A DNA stretch of 64,000 nucleotides from Serpula lacrymans var. lacrymans S7.9 (taxonomy: Eukaryota; Basidiomycota; Agaricomycetes; Boletales; Serpulaceae). Location of the stretch: the NCBI RefSeq assembly GCF_000218685.1, contig NW_006763303.1, positions 1,045,250 through 1,109,249 of the forward strand, read 5' to 3'. A program made the position numbers and the translations under genes. Shown here one piece after another: positions 35,983 through 47,376 of the stretch. Every line of letters starts with the position of its first letter. Within the stretch, counting starts at the first letter, position 1. The notes under the pieces are model-generated. The model was not told the origin of the DNA, did not search any database, and saw only the letters and a list, made by a program, of their open reading frames with translations.

Positions 35983-38520
35983 ACGAGGTGCCCGTGGCAG
36001 GGCCCAGCAAGGGGAAGAGGAGGGCTCCAGCAAAGTTTGAGGCATTGGAGGGTGTGGAGTGCTCAATCAAGAAGAACAAGACGACAACAATAATAACAAT
36101 GGGATTGGAAGAGGTGTGGCAGGCCAGGTGGTGGGCCTGCTGGGAGTGTTGTTATTGGAGTGGTGGGCGGTACTTGCCTCCACCAGTCTGGAGAAAAGTT
36201 GACAGCTTAACAAGCGGACCACCCCCTGACAACTGTTTGGACCAGGGTTTATTATGTTTACCTTTTATATACAATTTCAAATACTATAGTGTGGGTAGCC
36301 GGAGATTGAGATCCAATACTCAGCTGGAAAGAGGTAGATCCACAGATAGCAAGTGGGAACCCCAGCTACATTTTTTTTTACTTCTACACATCAAACAAGT
36401 CATCATGTCAATGCAACCAGAAATGGTGGATGTTAATGCCATCCTTTACTGGATGTGGGAGAAGATTATAAATCTCACCGCACAGCTTGACGAGCTATGG
36501 GCAAATTCCCCCAAGCAAGTTGAGCCAAAATTCAACAAGAAAGTCGAGATTGTTGCTGACCAGCTCTTTTGAGGGAGACTAGGCTAGATTTGCTGAATGG
36601 TAGATCAAGCTGCAAATCTGGATCATGGCGAACTGGGATGCCTTTTCAGATGATTTCAGAATCGCAACAGCTGTGCTGTCAAGACTAAAGGGGCCTATGG
36701 TGGGTCGGTACACCCAAGTGGGACTCCAGCAGTGCTACACTGGGGGTGTATGGCCAACCTGGGATGATCTCAAATTAGAGATTGGAAAATATTTTAAACC
36801 ACAAGCTGAGTGTGACTGGGCGTGTTAGCAAATCTGTTTCTTCAAACAAGGAAATATGAGGACAGATGATTTTGTAACCCGGTTCCTGGCCCTCTCCATC
36901 CAAAGGGGTCTTGGTAACGAACATGCAGTAGATCTGCTGGAACACAATGTGGCCTTACACATTGCAGAGCAGCTCTATGTGCAGGATATGAGAAGGGACA
37001 ATCTTGTGGATGCAGCAAAAGAAATCCGCAAGATTGGTAGGGCTCAGGAGCTCTACAAAATGCAATTTGGTGGTGGGTCCACCACCAAAAACAACTATTC
37101 CCAGAGGCACACTGGGTCATCAAACCAAAATAACAATCACTCTTACATGTTCAAGCTGTTTGGGCTGAAACCAGGGCAGGGGGCCCCTATGGATATCAGC
37201 GCGGTCCAGGGAGGACAGATGCGCAGATTCAAGGGGAACTGCTACAATTGCGGCCAAGAGGGACACATGTCCCGGGACTGTAGAAATGGGGTGCAGGCTG
37301 CCCAAAACCAAAACAAAGGGCGCCAGGTGCACCAATTTAAAAACAAACAATCAGACAATCAGCTCAATACTTTGGCCAGTTGTTTGTATGACAAAATCCA
37401 GGCCTTCTTCTACGACCAGCAGGTAAATGAAATGAAGGCCCAGGGAAAGGAATTTGGAGCTTAGGTTACTTGGGTGCCTTCGCTCCTCAAATGATGAAGT
37501 AAACCACAACAAGGTGGCCCCTGCTCCAGGGTGTTGCACGAGCAATGAAGAAAAGGAGGTGGCTTCCCATTTTGTAAATAGATTTCTAAATTTATTATCA
37601 GAAGTATATATTTGTATTCAGAAATGTGACTTTAATATTTATGATACTACCGCTGCACCAGTGTTTCCCCAGAAGTGTGGCTCCGGCAAGACAACTACTA
37701 GGGTGCTTGATTCTGGTAAAAATAAAAATAAAATATAGAAAACCCTAAAGGGAAAAACATGTTTCTTTTGATATTTCCTCTTCTTCTTCAGAGCCACTTT
37801 CTACCAAAGTCTCAAAGTGTGTGTTAATGTGCACATATTTATTCTAAAAGGAGATTCATTTAGATGTTGGTGTGGAAGACTTTGCCCAAGGCATAATACA
37901 CCCAACAAGTGCACTGCTTCATTCAGGCGCTAACAGTATCTTCATAGATCAGGTTTGGGTGGAGCAAATAGAACTCCCCCTTGTAGGATTAGATATATTT
38001 ATTCCCATCTATAACATTGACGGTACACTAAACATAAGTGGCTGCATTATGCACAAATGTTTTTTTGTGATTGAGTACCACGGACACGGAGAACAAGTCA
38101 CCGCCAAGGCTACCCAACTAGGGAAGATTAATTTAATATTAGGCTGAACCTGGCTATTTAAAAAAAATCCTGAGATAAACTGGCAGACAGTGGTTGTCAC
38201 ATTGTCACATTGCCCTCAGGAGTGTAACAACTTGGGAAAGCCGAGTCACATCTGTCAAAACGAGACTGAGGAAAGAACAAATGCTTGCCACATTTATGCT
38301 AAACTCAGATCTCTGGACAAAGGCAATGATGATGCCAATGAGGTTATACCCGAGGAAGAGATTAAGAGGATGGTACCTCCTGAGTACCATGACTTCTGGA
38401 AAGTCTTTTCAAAACATAAATCAGAATGCTTCCCGTAGGCTAAGCCTTGGGACCATGCAATAGATTTGAAGGACACCTTCAAACCAAGAAAGGGACACAT
38501 GATTCCCCTCTCTGCTTGTT
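35983..38520 (+). pseudogene. Gypsy gag and 5' pol, decayed
   Basis: The gag domain is at 36625-37464 with an in-frame TAG at 36826-36828. It has the CCHC knuckle CYNCGQEGHMSRDC (37240-37281). At 37866-38147 is the aspartic protease, but the catalytic D of DSGA reads H (LHSGA, codon 37920-37922). 38190-38520 carries the start of the reverse transcriptase (EYHDFWKVFSKHKSE, then IDLKDTFKPRKGH in a shifted frame). The rest of pol is missing. It is non-functional. Confidence 0.8.
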
Positions 38521-39975
38521 ACTATCAAAACTTCTTCATAATTGTAATTCAACTCTTGGAGGTATTGCCACCATCGGTTCCTGTCTCTTATTGTTTTCAG
38601 GGATCATAGATAGAAGATCCTTCCCTATAACTCAGGGTTGTTGTCAGGGTCAAAGATATAGTTGCTCAGATGACAGGGTTGAGCACTCCCTTCATGATGA
38701 GCAAGGAAAATATAGAGTAGATTCAACTTGTCCTATCCTGCTGTTATACAGGGGTTTATATACTAAACTAGGTAGTGAATCTAAGCTCCTCTCCGAACTG
38801 GGTTTGTATGTAAGAGCCAATAGCGTAAAGACCTCTAGGGTCAAGAATAATGAGGTATTGTCCAGTAGGAGTATCCTAGGAAAGTAGTAATGATGAGTCA
38901 GGGGTATGTGACATAATATAATTATAAAGAGTATTCTTGGAAGAACTGTGATCAGCTGGTATAGGCTATGGCTGTGTGTTCAAGAAAGAAATGGAAAAAT
39001 AAGATAATAGTACAAAGGTTGAAAGATAAGAGATAAGATGAGAAGATATAGTGTGGGAAGATACAACAGTGATAGGTGATAACCACTGGATAAGGAAATA
39101 TAGCCTGATAGGTTAAAAAAAATGTTATAGGAAAACAAGAGGCCATAGGAATCCGTAACACTGCTCCAGAAAGAGATGAGGTCTCTAGCTTCATAGATGA
39201 GCAACTTAAGCAGCCCATATAGTTATAATTGCTTGTCTTAGACGGGGCATTATTACCTGATAATATTACTATATAGAGAGGGCCAGCGGAATTTGGCAAA
39301 TTGTACTGGCCATGCCATGTTAAACATAATATTATTGTGCCCATCCTTAACGACCCAGCTGGGTGAGAGGTTGCCAATCCTGAACAACCTGGCTGGGTCA
39401 GTACATTACAGGGTGCCTGTCTTAGACCACTTGGCTGGATCAGAGTCTGCTCATCAAAGACCTGTCTCTCACCTTTTTAGGCATCATTTTTTATTTTACG
39501 TTGGATATGCAAATATCTTATAATTTCCAAATCTGGTGGTGTCTTGTTCCCGGGAGGCTCTCTAAGACTGTAGCGCTTACATTATAAATTTGTGGACATA
39601 CTTGAACAACATGTTTTTGAAATGCTGTATTATATAATGTAATGTCCAGTAATCATTTATTAGACAATCCCACATACTGTATATTTTTGTTGTCTACAGC
39701 AACATCATGAATCCTCAGACCCCCGAACCATCCATTTCCTCTGATATTCCTACCAGCTGGACATTGCTGTTTACAGAACTTGCAGCACAGTGTATGCTAT
39801 ATCACTTCTGGCAAGCATTAATTTGTATGCACACTGACGGGCTTAATTACCTCCAGCCAGAGCCAGGATCCCAGTGGGATTTGAATGCAAAACTCCCAGG
39901 GACATTTGTTAGCAAATATAAGAGAGCAGCCGGGGTGTTAGCAATGGGATACCTTACAAGGAGTAGGTTATTTGT
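38521..39975. other. Decayed repeat DNA, nothing recognised
   Basis: AT-rich, with only short frames. The open frame at 39707-40003 has no recognisable family and runs into the MITE-like element. Confidence 0.4.
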
Positions 39976-40625
39976 CATCAGGAAAAACACTTTGGCTATA
40001 TAGACTCTAATAGTACTATAGTTGCAAATATAGTTGTCATACTGATCATAGCTGCAATAGAAACCCCAACATCTATTCAGGAACAATGTGCTCTTATAGT
40101 ACTCTTATAGTTGGCTATAGCCTCTTATAGCACTTATAGCACATGGCTGACTATATGAGCTATGAGAGAGCTTGTGGCTGATTTAAAAAAAATAATCACA
40201 CATACAAGTTTTGAACTCTCAACCTGTTGGTCCGCAAAAACAGCGGACCAATCAATCTACAGCCACATACCACACATTTATCCACTACACCATAAAGGCT
40301 TACAAAATATACTATACATGTGTAATATATTGACCTTTTACGGACTTGTCATTTTTTTTACACATTGTCACAACTTATACTTGGATAAAGCATTACTATA
40401 AATATGTACTATGGTCTTAACAGCTATATAGGCTATCAGAGTTATAAGAGCCATTATATAATGCCTTGGCTAGCTATATAATATTATACATGTGTGCTCA
40501 AACTTATAGTATTATGAGAGCTATAATAGCACAAATAGTATTACCTTTGCTATATAGTACTATCAGAGCTATAATAGCATAAATAGTATTGCCTCTGCTA
40601 TATAGCCAAAGTGTTTTTCCTGATG
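39976..40625. mobile_element. 650-bp MITE-like element with 28-bp perfect TIRs
   Basis: The ends 39976-40003 and 40598-40625 are perfect inverted copies (CATCAGGAAAAACACTTTGG, then CTATATAG). The interior is AT-rich with many short TATAG/CTATA blocks. It has no coding capacity. The exact target duplication is ambiguous because the terminal CAT/ATG is itself palindromic. Confidence 0.75.
40185..40292 (-). ncRNA. tRNA-like / SINE-like segment with Pol III A and B boxes
   Basis: On the minus strand TGGTGTAGTGG (40282-40292) fits the A box and GTTCAAAAC (40208-40216) fits the B box. A run of eight T (40185-40192) follows as terminator. A GGTCCGC...GCGGACC hairpin lies between. It does not fold as a proper tRNA, so it is more likely a SINE head or tRNA relic. 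Confidence 0.4.
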
Positions 40626-41249
40626 GTATTGCAACAAAGTGTCAGAACTGTGACCTTTTGGAGTAACGCAGTTTTGAAGTGCAGAGATGGAGTGGAGGGA
40701 TAACGGAGTATAATGTTGGAAATTGACTTAGCTCATGAACTAGGTTCTTCTGTGGACCTTGGTCCCTAACTTGTCGGAATGAACAGATGAGAGTAGAGGA
40801 TGAAAGAGGAGCAGAGTAAAGGCCCTTCGGAGAAGGACTGGAAAACTAAGAAGGGGAGTTGTAAAAAGGCGAGGAAATCTAGTTGATATTTGAACTGCAG
40901 GAATAGAGTACAAGAGCTACAACTTATATACTATTGGAGGAATGGGAGTTTGTAAAGAGTAACTTGTAATGTAGGTGCAGAGTTCCATGCAGACAATTAT
41001 CTAGCAAAGGGAAAATGTATGCACAGGGAGTGTACCATAAGGTCTAAACTACAGAGTCCATGAGGAGCACAAAAATGTGCGTAGGGAAATGTATGGCAGA
41101 CTAGAAGTCCGGTGTAGGAGGATTGGGGCGGATGTCCAGAGTACCATATGGAGATGGGGCACAGGGTTATGCCAACGGGCAGGACATGAGGAGCGTAATC
41201 CCAAGAGTATCAAAGGTTTGGGGGGTTCAGACTTGAGGAATGTTCTTCT
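40626..41249. other. Dispersed repeat and unassigned DNA before the TET/JBP remnant
   Basis: 40680-40850 is related to 33290-33480. The rest may hold a decayed 5' end of the TET/JBP gene, but I could not follow the frame. Confidence 0.35.
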
Positions 41250-42629
41250 TCAGAGATCCGGAGTTCTGTCTTCCAGCACAGATATGACACAAAGATGTTA
41301 CTCATGAATGCCCAGGTAATGAATATTCAATGGGATGTGACATTATATAATATGCAGAATGGGTGGGCCCTTGTAATAACAGCCAGAACAACAAGCTCAA
41401 ACAGAGTATATCTGAGGAATATTAACCTGCAAAAGATATTGGCATCATCACCATCCCTTCCATCATAATAGACATTCATGGAAAAATAATTCTATGGTAC
41501 CTTCCGGGCATCCTCACTGAGGAGAGACAGGTGAAAATATATTTACATGGTCAAGCAAAATACTTATATGGAGATAACATATTTAACAAAGCATGTGTGA
41601 TAGTCTACAGCATCCCAAGAAAAAGATGGAAAGTAAATGCCCCAAAACACCCTCAAGAAGCTGGCTTAAATCTTCAGAACATTACAAGAATCATGGGGAC
41701 TATCAGCTATTCCTTTGCAAATTGATAGACTTATCCCCGGCATGGTTCCAACTTGGTCATGAAGTTTGTGTTATTGAGTTATAATCTATACATTACAATT
41801 AATAAAAGGTTCACCACAGAAAACTGGAGAGGTTCCACAAGCTTCCCGGTCATTGCGCAAATTCACACCCTCGGGCACCGGTGAACTGTGGTTGCAATCC
41901 TTTGTGGAGACTGAGGCCCTTATGAGTGCAATCTTATGTGTAGCTCACCCTATGCTCTATGTGTCAGCTCAGGAGGCACTGGTTTGAGTTAAGGTATTAA
42001 GAACAAAGCTTGAAGGAAGTGTCTAGCCACTTGCTGAGAGCAATCAGGGACTGGAACTAGAGTCCAATGTGAGTAACTTTATTATTAGAGAGTATGACAG
42101 GTATACAGTACCTAGAGTCCAATGTGAGTAACTAGAGAATAGGAAGCATTGGACTCTGCAGTACTGTCCGAAGTTTTGTAAACAAAGGTAAACAAAGCAG
42201 CCACAAAGGCGAAATAATAGAGAACACAATCAATAGTGAATGATAGAAGAATAGATAGAGAAAGGAATGAAAATATATAGGTAGCACAAAGGTGCAGAAT
42301 CACCAAAACTAACATAAGGACCATATGGATGATGTGACGGTACTAAAGACATGGAGCTCAGTCTTCAATGCCCTTTCTATCATCAGAAACCGGGAGATAC
42401 CAATACACTGGGATTGTTTCTCCAAAGCAGAGTGGTATGACATGTTGGCAAGCGTAGGAGACTACAATGAGGCCATTCTGAAGCTCACCAGGGTGGGTTT
42501 TTACTTCAAGTACGATAGTGGGACTATTTCTGCATTTAGTGGGAAGTTGCTGAATCATGGGGTTTTGTCCTGCAGTGGTGAGAGAATATGTTTTGCATAT
42601 TACATGAGGGAGTATATACATACAATGTG
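41250..42629 (+). pseudogene. TET/JBP-type 2-oxoglutarate/Fe(II) dioxygenase remnant
   Basis: TET/JBP enzymes oxidise methylated bases in DNA. Pieces of the fungal family follow in order: YDTKMLLMNAQVMNIQW and LYNMQNGWALVITARTTSSN (41250-41425), then IIIDIHGKIILWYLPGIL (shifted frame, about 41455-41525). SPAWFQLGHE (41732-41763) and FVETEALMSAILCVAHPMLY follow. After a solo LTR come NREIPIHWDCFSKAEWYDM, VGFYFKYDSGTISAFSG, LNHGV and GERICFAYYMRE. Iron ligands His-x-Asp (42406-42414) and distal His (42556-42558) and the 2OG Arg (42583-42585) are all present. Lesions are a frameshift near 41430, TGA at 41985-41987 and the LTR at 41995-42314. An N-terminal end was not found. Basidiomycete TET/JBP genes are known to ride on KDZ transposons, and a KDZ remnant lies next to it. 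Confidence 0.7.
41995..42314 (-). mobile_element. Copia solo LTR, family D, TSD TAAGG
   Basis: 320 bp from TATTAAGAAC to CCAAAACTAACA (plus strand), flanked by TAAGG at 41990-41994 and 42315-42319. It interrupts the TET/JBP frame; removing it restores the reading phase across the site. Confidence 0.9.
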
Positions 42630-42959
42630 AGAGGTGGAGATCTCGGGATGGTCAGTATCTTCACATGATCATGTTATGCATTTATAAATGTGGAATAGCA
42701 GCTGAACTGTCTTGATCTGGGTACATCACTGCTGCAAGTTTGTAGCTATTTATAGTAGCTCACTCAATGAAAAGGGTAAAACCCAGGCACACTGTATTTG
42801 AATACTGGGAGAGAGTAGAAGCCTGGGAATTTTGTATTACTACAAAACCCGGGGAGTATTGGATTGCTACAAAGCCCGGGAATACTGGACTAATATTACA
42901 TAGTATAATACAACCTGGGTTTCTATTAATTTGTGGTATTATTAATTGGTTCACTGTTC

Positions 42960-43537
42960 TAGTTATTCCTCAAACCACTACACCTAGCCTCTGGAATGAG
43001 TCCTTTGCCTGTTCTGAGAACTGGTTCCACATCCTGATTTGCCTCTCTGCATATGCTACATGACCGGGTTTAGCCTCCATTTTATTGGCATCTCAAAAAC
43101 CCTTCCAACGCTTAGCTTGATGTTGAAAATACTGAACTGTCCACTTCATCTTGAGGCGCACCAGAATATCTTCTTCTATCCACCCATTTTACACATGGCT
43201 TTTGCTCTTAGCCAGTGAACCCGGTAAACTGTATTTTATTACTAAATGTTAGCTGTTTGATACCGTGAAACCGTGACCAGGCTGGGGCATATACATTCAA
43301 ATATTTAAGTCTGTTGGGAGGTGTCACCTTTCAGATCTATGCTCCAAAACCATGATAATGCAGTGTTGTGTTGCGGAGTCCAGTCACATTGGAATTCATG
43401 AGCTGGGTACTTTTTTTGAGGTGGTCTGGTTTGAGCTCTTGATATTTTTGTAATATTTCTGCCTGGCACCCATGAGATATGATTGCATACTGGGCTCTCT
43501 TATATATGGCTAAGTGGACTTTGACATCGGCTTCCAC
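42960..43537 (-). pseudogene. C-terminal remnant of a KDZ (Kyakuja-Dileera-Zisupton) transposase
   Basis: On the minus strand 43537-43337 encodes MEADVKVHLAIYKRAQYAI and LKKSTQLMNSNVTGLRNTTL. 43170-42960 encodes IEEDILVRLKMKWTVQYFQH, QAKRWKGF, a stop, then GHVAYAERQIRMWNQFSEQA. This combination (ADVNLHLAIYKRA-like, RNTTLPWFWS-like, EM-WTV-YF-W, AYAERQ-MW) is typical of the C-terminal part of fungal KDZ transposases with cysteine clusters. The N-terminal and catalytic parts are missing: a copia LTR abuts at about 43545. It faces the TET/JBP remnant tail to tail. Confidence 0.65.
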
Positions 43538-43544
43538 GTGGGTA

Positions 43545-43844
43545 ACCTCTGCTCTACCTCTATAATTTCATTCCTTTCTCTATCTGTTCCTCTATCATTC
43601 AGTATTGATTGTGTTCTCTATTATTCTGCCTCTGTGACTCCTTTGTTTACCTTTGTTTACAAAACTTCGGACAATACTGCAGAGTCCAATGCTTCCTATT
43701 CTCTAGTTACTCACATTGGACTCTAGGTACCGTATACCTGTTATACTCTCTAATAATACAATTACTCACATTGGACTCTAGTTTCCAGTCTCTGATAGCT
43801 CTCAGCAAGTGGTTAGACACTTCCTTTAAACTTTGTTCTTAACA
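43545..43844 (+). mobile_element. Copia LTR, family D, 5'-truncated
   Basis: Matches the family from CTACCTCTATAATTTCATTCC to TTGTTCTTAACA but lacks the first ~35 bp. It keeps the CA end, where other copies read TA. Confidence 0.8.
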
Positions 43845-44130
43845 CTTCTGGTTCCACATTCTGCATCCCTGCTTTGTCCCATAGATGGCCTTGTCCAGCT
43901 GGCAAACAAGATTGCAAGGGCCCTGATGGAATCCCTCTGGCTGATGCATGTAGACCTTGACATCCATGACTCCATTAAGGAATGCATGGAAAATGTCAAT
44001 GGAGCACAAATGGAGGTTGTGGATGGCAACAATGGCAAGGACCACTTTGATGGACAATATGCGGACAGTGGGTGCACATATTTCAAGGAAGTCAAAGCCA
44101 GGGCACTGGTTATAGCCTTCAGCATCTCAA
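43845..44130 (-). pseudogene. Copia reverse transcriptase fragment
   Basis: Minus-strand frame from about 44130: YNQCPGFDFLEICAP, IHNLHLCSIDIFHAFLNGV, VYMHQPEGFHQGP and LDKAIYGTKQ. These are the RT fingers and palm start of Ty1/copia. It stops at the truncated LTR, so it is an internal fragment only. Confidence 0.8.
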
Positions 44131-45178
44131 AAGCAGAAAGGGAAGGAAACTGCGTTCTCCAAGCTCTCAGCATCTCAGAAGCGTCCAAAGTCATCATCTC
44201 ATCAGCATCACAGTACCTCTGATTACCAAGTGTTAGTTTTGGTGATTCTGCACCTTTGTGCTACCTCTATATTTTCATTTTTTTCTCTATCTATTCCTCT
44301 ACCATTCAGTATTGATTGTGTTCTCTATTATTTCGCCTTTGTGGCTGCTTTGTTTACCTTTGTTTACAAAACTTCGGACAGTACTGCAGAGTCCAATGCT
44401 TCCTATTCTCTAGTTACTCACATTGGACTCTAGGTACTGTATACCTGTCATACTCTCTAATAATAAAGTTACTCACATTGGACTCTAGTTCCAGTCCCTG
44501 ATTGCTCTCAGCAAGTGGCTAGACACTTCCTTCAAGCTTTGTTCTTAATACCAAGAGGATCTCCCCAGAAACAGTACTAAGGGAGGCATCCTGAATATCC
44601 CAGCTCATCAGTCGCAACTTTCTTCTCACAACAAACAAGACAATATTCCTGTCTGGGTCAAATGGGGGTGCCACACACTTGACACCAACACACTAGCAAT
44701 GGAAAAAGTTATGCTCTCGCGCCTACACTTTATGGCATGCATCAACCCTTATTTCCGCAGGCATGTGTCTGCCAGGGCAGGGATGGTCAAGCTTTTCAGT
44801 GTGTTCATGTGGAGTGAAACATTTAGTGGCAATGGCAACATGCTTTATAGTCCTCCTCCCAAACGTATTTCACACTAGGAGATGGTGGATATTGTGAAAG
44901 ATATGAGGAATGGTATTGAGCCTGAGTCTGATAGGGCGGGAGCGTCTGTGGAGGTTATCACTGCTGGAAGAGAGAGGTACCAGCTGCAGCTCCAAGACGT
45001 GAAGAAACCATCTCTCTTGTCTTTGCCTGTCAACCACCACAGTCCCCCAGACCAACCCATATCTGGGCCCAGCAAGCCTTCAAGTGGAACTAAACGCACT
45101 TCAGATAGAAATGAAGGGGAGGAGCCTGTCAGCAAGCGCCTGAGATCAACATGCACCCGTATCAGGCGAAAAAAGTAA
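44131..45178 (+). pseudogene. Unidentified Ser/Lys-rich coding remnant, split by a solo LTR
   Basis: The frame before the LTR (KGKETAFSKLSASQKRPKSS) continues in phase after it (EDLPRNSTKGGILNIPAHQ), then WVKWGCHTLDTNTLAMEKVM and FSVFMWSETFSGNG, a stop near 44875, and a basic tail ending RLRSTCTRIRRKK at 45178. I do not recognise the family. It may be a tail of the TET/JBP protein or a separate transposon gene. Confidence 0.35.
44231..44550 (+). mobile_element. Copia solo LTR, family D, TSD CCAAG
   Basis: 320 bp, TGTTAGTTTTGG...TTCTTAATA, flanked by CCAAG at 44226-44230 and 44551-44555. Confidence 0.9.
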
Positions 45179-47182
45179 AAGGAGGTACTTTTTTTGTCTT
45201 TTATTTTACGATTATGAACAAATCCTGAACTGTGCCTATAGAATGTATTGCTATCAGTCACAGTGTAGTCTGTAGCTTTACATATAATATTTAGGTTTGA
45301 TGATATGTATTCAGACTGTTGTATTTTTGCCTCACTGACCTTTGCCATCATTGTGCTTGTCACATAAACACCCATCCATCTGATCCAGTAGGCGCCTCCC
45401 TCTCGTACGTCTAGCATCTCATTATGGTTGGCCTACGATCAGTACTTCAGGCTTTGAACGTTCAAGTTGAGCTAACATCTGCCCAGTCTACAGAGGAGGA
45501 TCCTACAATCTGACCTGCTTGTCACAAGAAGCTTAAAACTCCCCAGGGCCTGATATCCCATCTGTTGTCAGCAAGAAGCTGCAAATGGTATAACAAAGGG
45601 AAGCTACAAAGTTTGACAATTCCAGGAGAACTTGATAGGGGCAATGGTTTGGAGATAAGGGAAGTACCTGACATGTTACCTGATGAACTTAGACCTATCG
45701 ATGAAGACCCAGAAGACGTGGTGGATGACTATTATGATCGTCTCTATGACCTTATTCCCACAGAATCTGAGGAGAATATGGCTGGACCCTCAAAGCTTCC
45801 TGATGAAGATGATGAGGAGTGTATTGAGGTACCCCATCCTACTGCAGGCAAGGTGATTAGGATGGATAAAAAAGATGGAGGAGAGAATTTGGAGCTGAGG
45901 AAATGGATGGTGATATGGATATGGATTCAGATACGTCAGATGGATCAGGGAACATTTTTGCACTCTTTGCATCAGAGCTAGACTGGAGGGTTGCTTGTTG
46001 GGCTGTACAGGATGGAATAGGCCATAAATCATTTGATAGATTAATGGCAATACCAGGGGTACGCCGCCTCTTCTCTCTTTCAAGCACATATACTGATTCA
46101 TCTATTTCAACGAAGGTGGCAGATAAATTAGGTCTATCCTACCATAATATATATGGGCTCCATAAGCTGGTCAATTGTGTTCCAGAACGTGCTACTTGGA
46201 AAATTAGAGAATTGTGGTTCAGGAATAGTCCCGAGCATAAGCATATGGTTTATCATTGTGATCCTATTGAAGCTATCAAGTCTGCTTATCCAGTGTATCT
46301 AACTCTGGGAAATTTGCCCAGATCTATGCGCCGTAAACCTTCCAAACACGCCTGTATTCTCATTGCCTATCTCTCTGTCATCAAAAATGTAAGAGACAAT
46401 CTTAAAAAGCAAAAGTTAGCAAGTATTCAACAACTCTTTCATGACTCAATGCCCATAGTCTTGGAGCCTCTGATAGAGCCTGGGAAGCGTGGAATGGAAG
46501 TCACAGGGGGAGATAGAAGGGTTAGGAGGATCCAACCTCTATCAGCAATTTCCAGGAGAGATGCAAAGCTCAAAATGTGTCTGGGGGTGTCCGTCATCCT
46601 TTCTGGGAGGGGTTTCCTCATTGCGACATCCACATGGCCATAACCCCTGATATACTCCATCAACTCTACCAAGGTGTCGTAAAACATCTGATTCACTGAT
46701 GCTCTAGCTTGATGACCAACAAAGAGCTGGATGATTGCATACGTAGACTCCCACCTTGCTTTGGTGTACGGCATTTCAAGCATGGTTGGTCACAGCTATC
46801 CCAGATATCTGGGACAGAGAGAAAAAAAATAGCGAGGATTTTACTGGGGTGCATTGTAGGGAAGGTCCCCTCTCAGGTCGTAACTTGTTATAGGGCACTC
46901 CTGGACTTTATCTACATTGCACAATATGCAAGCCATGACGATACCACCATTCAATACCTGGAAGATTCCTTGGATCTCTATCATGCCAACAAGCACATTT
47001 TTGTCCATCTTGGGGTACCAGAACATCTCAACATTCCCAAGTTTCACTCCATGCTACACTATGCTGAATGTATTAGAAATTTTGGCACCACCGACAATTA
47101 CAACACAAAAATGTTTGAAAGGTTCCACATAGATTTTGCCAAGGAAGGCTGGAGGGCATCAAATTTCCGTGACGAAGTTCCT

Positions 47183-47376
47183 GATAAAAATGGATAATGA
47201 CCAAATCAGGGATTGAACCTGGAACCTTCTGGATACATGCCAGCTGCTCTACCAATTGAGCTATATGGCCAAGGTTACAATGTAGGATCTTAAACATGAC
47301 ATACAACCATGGACGTCTTATACAGAATAGCTGGTATTATCCTATGGGGTATTGGTATGTCAGAGTATATTCTAAC
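47183..47376 (-). mobile_element. 194-bp insertion carrying a tRNA sequence, TSD AGTTCCT
   Basis: Flanked by AGTTCCT at 47176-47182 and 47377-47383; the transposase frame continues across the site (FRDE-VP-QMTQW) when the insertion is skipped. It contains a 73-nt tRNA-like gene and 106 bp of unrelated sequence on the tRNA 5' side. It could be a SINE relative or a tRNA-containing retroposon. Confidence 0.7.
47198..47270 (-). tRNA. tRNA-like gene or pseudogene, anticodon position TGT (Thr)
   Basis: 73 nt, with every tRNA segment of the right size: acceptor GGCCATA/TTTGGTC, D arm GCTCAATTGGTAGAGC, anticodon arm GCTGG-CATGTAT-CCAGA, T arm CCAGG-TTCAATC-CCTGA. A and B boxes are good. However, position 33 is A instead of U, and there are mismatches at 6-67, 27-43 and 49-65. 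It lies in a transposon insertion and is probably a pseudogene. Confidence 0.5.

Noticed and set aside
39293..39523. Short frame with repeated LLNNLAG / LDHLAG-like peptides
   Set aside because: Three imperfect repeats of a GG-CTGGGT block, but too short and decayed to call a gene or a defined repeat family.
43826..44197. 123-codon minus-strand frame
   Set aside because: The copia RT is in a neighbouring frame; this one is a shadow.
47198..47270. Functional threonine tRNA gene
   Set aside because: A at position 33 and three stem mismatches, inside a transposon insertion; treated as a probable pseudogene.
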